From: Streptomyces sp. 2114.4 | GTDB lineage: Bacteria > Actinomycetota > Actinomycetes > Streptomycetales > Streptomycetaceae | Assembly: GCF_900187385.1 (NCBI RefSeq) | Contig: NZ_FYEY01000001.1 | Span: 6,262,001 to 6,326,000, forward strand | Length of the DNA stretch: 64,000 nt | Direction: 5' to 3' | In this document: positions 59,680 to 64,000 of the stretch, piece by piece | Numbering within the stretch: the first letter of the stretch is position 1 | How the letters are laid out: the number at the start of each line of letters is the position of its first letter | Made by a program: the position numbers and the translations under genes | Notes under the pieces: model-generated | The model's database searches: none | What the model was told of the DNA's origin: nothing | Seen by the model: the letters and a program-made list of their open reading frames with translations, nothing else

Positions 59680-61350
59680 GTGACCGCACAGCACCCCGGC
59701 TCCGACCGCAACACCACCGACTGGTGGCGGCAGGCCGTCGTCTACCAGGTGTACCCGCGCAGCTTCGCCGACGCCGACGGCGACGGCATCGGAGACCTCC
59801 CCGGTGTGACCTCCCGGCTGCCCTACCTCGCCGGCCTCGGGGTGGACGCCGTCTGGCTGAGCCCCTTCTACCCCTCACAACTGGCCGACGGCGGCTATGA
59901 CGTCGACGACTACCGCGATGTCGACCCGCGCCTGGGCACCCTCGACGACTTCGACGCCATGGTGGCCGAGGCACACCGCCTGGGCCTCAAGGTGATGGTC
60001 GACATCGTGCCCAACCACTCCTCCGACCAGCACCTCTGGTTCCAGGAGGCGTTGCGCGCCGAGCCCGGGTCCGCCGCCCGCGAGCGGTACGTCTTCCGCG
60101 AGGGCAAGGGCGAGCGGGGCGAACTGCCGCCCACCGACTGGGTCTCCTGCTTCGGCGGCCCCGCCTGGACCCGGCTGCCGGACGGCTGGTGGTACCTGCA
60201 CCTCTTCGCCCCGGAGCAGCCCGACTTCAACTGGGACAACCCCGAGGTCCGCGCGGACTTCCGGCACACCCTGCGCTTCTGGTCCGACCGCGGCGTCGAC
60301 GGCTTCCGGGTCGATGTGGCCCACGGCCTGGCCAAGGACCTGGCCGCGCCGCTCCGCGACATCGGCACGGTCGAGGGCTACACGCCCGCAGACCTGCCCG
60401 AGGACGGCAGCCACCCCTTCTGGGACCGCGACGAGGTGCACGACATCTTCCGCGACTGGCGCAAGGTCTTCAACGAGTACGACCCGCCGCGGGTCGCCGT
60501 CGCCGAGGCCTGGGTACGCAGCTCCCGCCGTACCGCGTACGCCACCCCGCAGGAACTCGGCCAGGCCTTCAACTTCGACTTCCTCAAGGCCGCGCTGCAC
60601 GCCGGGGAGCTGCGCGCCGCCATCGACACCGCACTCGCCGACGCGCGGGCGGCCGGGGCGACCGCGACCTGGGTGCTGTCCAACCACGATGTGATCCGGC
60701 ACGCCTCCCGGTACGGCCTGCCGGACGGCCGCGACGAGGAGGCCTGGCTGCTCTCCGACGGCCAGGAACCCGTCCTGGACCGGGAGTTCGGGCTGCGCCG
60801 GGCGCTGGCCGCGACCCTGCTGATGCTGGCGCTGCCGGGCTCCGGCTACGTCTACCAGGGCGAGGAGCTGGGGCTGCCCGAGGTCGCCGGCCTCTCCCGG
60901 GACAGCCTCCAGGACCCGGTGTGGACCCGCAGCGGAGGCCGGCTCAAGGGCCGGGACGGCTGCCGGGTGCCCCTGCCCTGGCGGCGCGAGGGCAGCTCGT
61001 ACGGCTTCGGCAGCGGGGGCACCTGGCTGCCGCAGCCGGCCGGCTGGGGCGAGCTGTCCGTCGAGGCACAGCAGGGTGTGGCGTCATCCCCGCTGGAGCT
61101 GTACCGCAGGGCGCTCGCCACCCGCCGCCGGCTGCTGGCCGACGAGGCGCTGGAGTGGGCCGATGACGCGCCGACGGCCCACCCGGACGTCCTGCACTTC
61201 CGCCGCTCCGGCGGCTGGGAGTGCGTGGCCAACCTGTCCGACGAGCCCCGGCCGTTGCCGGCCGGTGAGCTGCTGCTGGCCTCCGCGCCGGTCACCGGCG
61301 ACGAACTGCCGCCGTGGACCACGGTCTGGCTGCGCACCGCGCAGGCCTGA
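59680..61350 (+). CDS. Alpha-glucosidase, GH13
   Basis: 556 aa from GTG 59680, 133 bp after the permease. GH13_23/oligo-1,6-glucosidase-like blocks are WWRQAVVYQVYPRSFADADG, GVDAVWLSPFYPSQLADGGY, DIVPNHSSDQHLWFQ, the nucleophile region VDGFRVDVAHGLAKD (Asp), RVAVAEAWV (acid/base Glu), VLSNHDVIRH (His-Asp) and YVYQGEELGLPEV. It hydrolyses terminal alpha-glucosides in the cytoplasm. The gene is intact although the upstream importer genes are missing. Confidence 0.92.
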   Translation: MTAQHPGSDRNTTDWWRQAVVYQVYPRSFADADGDGIGDLPGVTSRLPYLAGLGVDAVWLSPFYPSQLADGGYDVDDYRDVDPRLGTLDDFDAMVAEAHRLGLKVMVDIVPNHSSDQHLWFQEALRAEPGSAARERYVFREGKGERGELPPTDWVSCFGGPAWTRLPDGWWYLHLFAPEQPDFNWDNPEVRADFRHTLRFWSDRGVDGFRVDVAHGLAKDLAAPLRDIGTVEGYTPADLPEDGSHPFWDRDEVHDIFRDWRKVFNEYDPPRVAVAEAWVRSSRRTAYATPQELGQAFNFDFLKAALHAGELRAAIDTALADARAAGATATWVLSNHDVIRHASRYGLPDGRDEEAWLLSDGQEPVLDREFGLRRALAATLLMLALPGSGYVYQGEELGLPEVAGLSRDSLQDPVWTRSGGRLKGRDGCRVPLPWRREGSSYGFGSGGTWLPQPAGWGELSVEAQQGVASSPLELYRRALATRRRLLADEALEWADDAPTAHPDVLHFRRSGGWECVANLSDEPRPLPAGELLLASAPVTGDELPPWTTVWLRTAQA

Positions 61351-61372
61351 CCCGCCGCGCCGTGGGGACCCG

Positions 61373-62212
61373 TCAGGCGGTCAACGCCGTCAGGTCCCCG
61401 CGGGCGCCGTCCAAGGCCGCCCCGTCGTAGCGCCGCAGCAGCAGCCGGGCCAGCTCGGGTGCCGGGCCGAGGACGGGGGCGAGGACATCGGCCCCGGCCT
61501 CGCGGGCCCCGGCGGCAATGCGGTCCGGGAGGAAACCCGGGGCGATGACGTACGGGGCCACGGCCACCCGGCCGACGCCCTCGGCCCGCAGTTCCCGCAC
61601 CGCGTCGGCCGTACGGGGAAGAGATGCGGAGGCGAACGCAGGTCGCACGGCACACCAGCCGGCGGTGTGCCGCCACTCCCGCGCGATTTCAGCGATCACT
61701 GCGCTCGCCTCCGGGTCGGAGGAGCCCGCCGAGGCCAGCACGACCCCGGTCGAGCCACGGTCGCCGGGCCGCACCCCGGCCTGTGCCAGCCGGCGCTCCA
61801 GCGCGGCGGTCAGCAGCGGCGAGGGGCCCAGCACCTCGGCCTGGCGGACGGTCAGCAGGGGCAGCCGTGCCGTCGCCGCCCGCAGGACCGCCGGGATGTC
61901 GGACTTGGCGTGGAAGGCGCGGGTCAGCAGCAGCGGCAGCGCCACCACCTCCCGTACGACCCCGTCCGGCCCGTCACGACGCCCGGACGGCGCCGGCGCG
62001 CGCCGCCCCTCGGCCGCTGCCTCCGCCGACAGCCGCTCCAGCACCCGCGGCACCCGGGGCGCGTTGAAGTCGAGGTAGCCGACCTCGACGCGCAGCCCCG
62101 GCCGCAGCGCCCGCACCCGCGCACAGAGCGCGGAGACGGCCGCGGCGTGCCGCGGATCGCGGCTGCCGTGGGCGACGACGAGGAGCGTGGGGCGAGGGGG
62201 GCACAGGTCCAT
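61373..62212 (-). CDS. Sirohydrochlorin chelatase, CbiX-type
   Basis: 279 aa from ATG 62212. Two CbiX-like halves are visible. The first has PTLLVVAHGSRDPRHAAAVS (HGSR metal motif), YLDFNAPRVPRVLERL and VVALPLLLTRAFHAKSDIPA. The second has VVLASAGSSDPEASAVI, ELRAEGVGRVAVAPYVIAPG and FLPDRIAAGAREAGA. The enzyme inserts iron (or cobalt) into sirohydrochlorin for sirohaem. Downstream of SsuC/SsuB-type genes, it fits the end of a sulfite-reductase/sulfur operon. Confidence 0.9.
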   Translation of the reverse strand: MDLCPPRPTLLVVAHGSRDPRHAAAVSALCARVRALRPGLRVEVGYLDFNAPRVPRVLERLSAEAAAEGRRAPAPSGRRDGPDGVVREVVALPLLLTRAFHAKSDIPAVLRAATARLPLLTVRQAEVLGPSPLLTAALERRLAQAGVRPGDRGSTGVVLASAGSSDPEASAVIAEIAREWRHTAGWCAVRPAFASASLPRTADAVRELRAEGVGRVAVAPYVIAPGFLPDRIAAGAREAGADVLAPVLGPAPELARLLLRRYDGAALDGARGDLTALTA

Positions 62213-62215
62213 GGT

Positions 62216-63154
62216 TCAGCTCTTCACGAGGAGGCCGCGGCTGCGCAGCACCCGGCGTTCGATCGGGGCGAAGATCAGCAGCTCGATGCCGATGCCGACG
62301 ATGAGGATGAGGAGGATCGCGGCGAGCACCCAGGACATGTCCTGGAACTCGCGGCCCTGCTCCAGCAGCTGGCCCAGACCGGTGCCCAGATCGGGTGCGT
62401 TGACGATGAGCTCGGCGGCCATCAGGGAGCGCCAGGAGAACGCCCAGCCCTGCTTGAGTCCGGCGATATAGCCCGGCAGCGCGGCCGGGAGCAGCACATG
62501 GCGGATGCCCGCCAGGCCGGTGGCGCCGATGGTGCGGCCGGCCCGCAGGTAGAGCGGGGAGATCTGGTCGACGCCCGCCACCAGGCCGTTGGCGATGGAC
62601 GGGACGGCACCGAGCAGCACCACCGCGTAGATCGTGGCGTCGCTCAGCCCGAACCAGATGATCGCGGCCGGGACCCAGGCCACCGACGGCAGCGACTGCA
62701 GACCGCTCAGGATCGGCCCGATCGCGGCCCGTACGGCCTTGACCCGGGCGACGACCAGCCCGAGCACCGTACCGAGAGCCACCGAGGCGACGAAGCCAAG
62801 GGCGCCGCGGGAGACGCTGGTCCACACAAAGCTCAGCAGGGTGCCCTCGAGCCACTTCTGCTGCAGCGAGTGCGCGACGTCGACGGGGCTCGGCAGCAGG
62901 TAGTGCGGCTTCAGCTCGAAGTGGTACGCGAGCTGCCACACCACGAGCACGATGACGATCGCGACGAGGGGAGGGAACGCCTTCGAGGCGGCGGTGCGCA
63001 GCCACGGCTGCCGGTCGACGACCCGGGACTCCAGGGCGTCCAGCCCGGCCTCCAGGCCGGCGATATCACCGGCCGCGGCGGCGGCGCTGCCGGGCGCGGT
63101 GGTCTCGTCCTTCCGGGCGGCGGCGGAGGGGTCCTTGGTCTCAGTGCTGGCCAT
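62216..63154 (-). CDS. ABC transporter permease, SsuC/TauC type
   Basis: 312 aa from ATG 63154, overlapping the ATPase gene by 14 bp. After a Lys/Glu/Ala-rich N-terminal tail, six TM helices follow, including PPLVAIVIVLVVWQLAYHF, VASVALGTVLGLVVARVKAV and LAAILLILIVGIGIELLIF. The BPD motif GRTIGATGLAGIRHVLLPAA and LPSVAWVPAAIIWFG are typical of nitrate/sulfonate/taurine permeases. Substrate is inferred as a sulfur compound from the CbiX neighbour and the usual cys-operon order. Confidence 0.92.
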   Translation of the reverse strand: MASTETKDPSAAARKDETTAPGSAAAAAGDIAGLEAGLDALESRVVDRQPWLRTAASKAFPPLVAIVIVLVVWQLAYHFELKPHYLLPSPVDVAHSLQQKWLEGTLLSFVWTSVSRGALGFVASVALGTVLGLVVARVKAVRAAIGPILSGLQSLPSVAWVPAAIIWFGLSDATIYAVVLLGAVPSIANGLVAGVDQISPLYLRAGRTIGATGLAGIRHVLLPAALPGYIAGLKQGWAFSWRSLMAAELIVNAPDLGTGLGQLLEQGREFQDMSWVLAAILLILIVGIGIELLIFAPIERRVLRSRGLLVKS

Positions 63155-63947
63155 GGCGGCGGATCTCCCCACGGAGCTGTTCGGTGATCTCGATGGAAAG
63201 GTCGGCGACCGCGGCGTCCTCGATGCGGCGCGGCTGCGGGATGTCCACCCGCCACTCGCGGGCGATCTTGCCGGGGCGGGAGGACAGCAGCACCACCCGC
63301 TCGGCGAGCCGCACGGCCTCGCGGACGTTGTGGGTGACGAACAGGACCGACAAGCTGGTCTCACGCCAGATGCGGGTCAGCTCGTCGTGCAGCACATCGC
63401 GGGTGATCGCGTCGAGCGCGGCGAACGGCTCGTCCATCAGCAGCAGTTGGCTGTCCTGGGCCAGGGCGCGGGCCATCGCGACGCGCTGGCGCATACCGCC
63501 CGACAGCTCGTGTACCCGCTTGCCGTGGGCCCCTTTGAGCCGGACGAGTTCCAGCAGCCGCTCGGCCTCCTCCCGGCGCTCCGCGCGCGGCACCCCGCGC
63601 AGCCGCAGCGCCAGTTCGATGTTGCGGCCGGCGGTCAGCCACGGGAACAGCGCATGCTCCTGGAACATCAGGGCCGGCCTGCCGCCGGGCGTCTCGATGG
63701 CGCCGGCGGACGGCGCGTCCAGACCGGCCACGAGGTTGAGGAGGGTGGACTTGCCGCAGCCCGAGGCCCCCAGGAGGCAGACGAATTCACCGGGCGCCAC
63801 ATCGATGCTGATGTCGTCCAGGACATGCTGCTGTGCGCCGGTGCGGCCGAACGACTTCGAGACATGGTCGATGCGGGCCGCGTACGGCACGGTGGTGCCC
63901 GTGTCCGCCGTGGCGGGTTGCTGCTGGGGGAGCGTGGTGGTCGTCAT
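63141..63947 (-). CDS. ABC transporter ATP-binding protein, SsuB/TauB type
   Basis: 268 aa from ATG 63947 with AGGAGG eight bases upstream. It has Walker A LGASGCGKSTLLNLVAG, Q-loop LMFQEHALFPWLTAGRNIEL, signature LSGGMRQRVAMARAL, Walker B LLLMDEPFAALDAITRDVLH and H-loop VLFVTHNVREAV, the sulfonate/taurine/nitrate group. It energises the SsuC-type permease. The binding protein should be the next gene to the right, of which only the stop region is seen. Confidence 0.94.
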   Translation of the reverse strand: MTTTTLPQQQPATADTGTTVPYAARIDHVSKSFGRTGAQQHVLDDISIDVAPGEFVCLLGASGCGKSTLLNLVAGLDAPSAGAIETPGGRPALMFQEHALFPWLTAGRNIELALRLRGVPRAERREEAERLLELVRLKGAHGKRVHELSGGMRQRVAMARALAQDSQLLLMDEPFAALDAITRDVLHDELTRIWRETSLSVLFVTHNVREAVRLAERVVLLSSRPGKIAREWRVDIPQPRRIEDAAVADLSIEITEQLRGEIRRHGQH

Positions 63948-63989
63948 CGGTGTCACCTCCTGGGGGAGTGCGGTACGGCGGGGGCGGGG

Positions 63990-64000
63990 CTACTTGCTGC
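63990..64000 (-). CDS. End of a gene running off the right edge
   Basis: Only ...Ser-Lys-TAG (stop 63990-63992) is present. Given the operon, it is most likely the C-terminus of the sulfonate-type substrate-binding protein. This rests on position alone. Confidence 0.3.

Overview
The window is chromosomal DNA of a Streptomyces-type actinomycete. The evidence is very high G+C with strong G/C third-codon bias, frequent GTG (one TTG) starts, ATGA/GTGA stop-start overlaps, and families typical of the genus: a SAV2148-type HEPN protein, an MmyB-like regulator beside an SDR, FHA/DUF1707, a PucR regulator, and a murC-msrB pair. I recognise about 50 genes. I found no rRNA, tRNA, CRISPR array, complete IS element or phage.

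Layout. 0-9.6 kb: a DUF692 protein cut by the left edge, a YrhB/Imm35-like orphan immunity protein, a PTH2-type peptidyl-tRNA hydrolase, an ABC ATPase/permease pair whose ATPase needs a frame change in a C-rich tail, a Tat-exported PhoX-like protein, ZapE, a RibD-like reductase and a conserved unknown. 9.6-13.5 kb: a MacB/FtsX-like ABC exporter divergent from a two-component system whose histidine kinase has an in-frame amber codon. 13.7-17 kb: murC, msrB, then a composite patch bounded by a second 124-bp piece of msrB. The patch holds a remnant of a secreted LamG/DNRLRE-type protein and a lower-GC membrane protein gene. 17-23.4 kb: an RsbW-like ATPase, a membrane protein with an NPCBM domain, metallophosphoesterase plus phosphopantetheinyl transferase, a PucR regulator and a DJ-1/PfpI protein.

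23.5-33.5 kb is a glycogen-to-trehalose block (treZ, treY, glgX). A Tet(M)/OtrA-type ribosomal protection gene, an FHA protein and a truncated MFS fragment sit among these genes. 33.7-46.3 kb: a secreted protein with a compact copper amine oxidase, the SAV2148-type protein, an SDR, a DnaQ-like exonuclease behind a 9-codon leader, a phosphotransferase-fold protein, a complete sugar ABC importer operon (permease, permease, lipoprotein), a secreted subtilisin and a dienelactone hydrolase. 46.5-58.2 kb: a family 2 glycosyltransferase, a small secreted protein, an MmyB-like regulator divergent from an Atu4866-SDR pair with a 35-bp dyad between them, small enzymes, an EamA exporter, an XRE-cupin regulator, a double Lrp/AsnC regulator divergent from a DHA2 MFS exporter, and a regulator-membrane protein pair.

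58.5-61.4 kb: an alpha-glucoside locus that appears to have suffered a deletion. The last ~40 codons of a LacI-type regulator abut a lone MalG-type permease and an intact GH13 alpha-glucosidase; the binding protein and MalF permease are missing. 61.4-64 kb: a CbiX-type chelatase and an SsuC/SsuB-type permease and ATPase, which look like the tail of a sulfur assimilation operon continuing past the right edge.

Several independent decay events (amber kinase, frameshifted ATPase tail, deleted LacI locus, MFS, LamG and msrB fragments) are the most distinctive feature. I found no convincing previously undescribed multi-gene system. The best leads are the msrB-bounded patch, the copper amine oxidase with an unusual residue before its TPQ tyrosine, and several strong dyads in divergent promoters.
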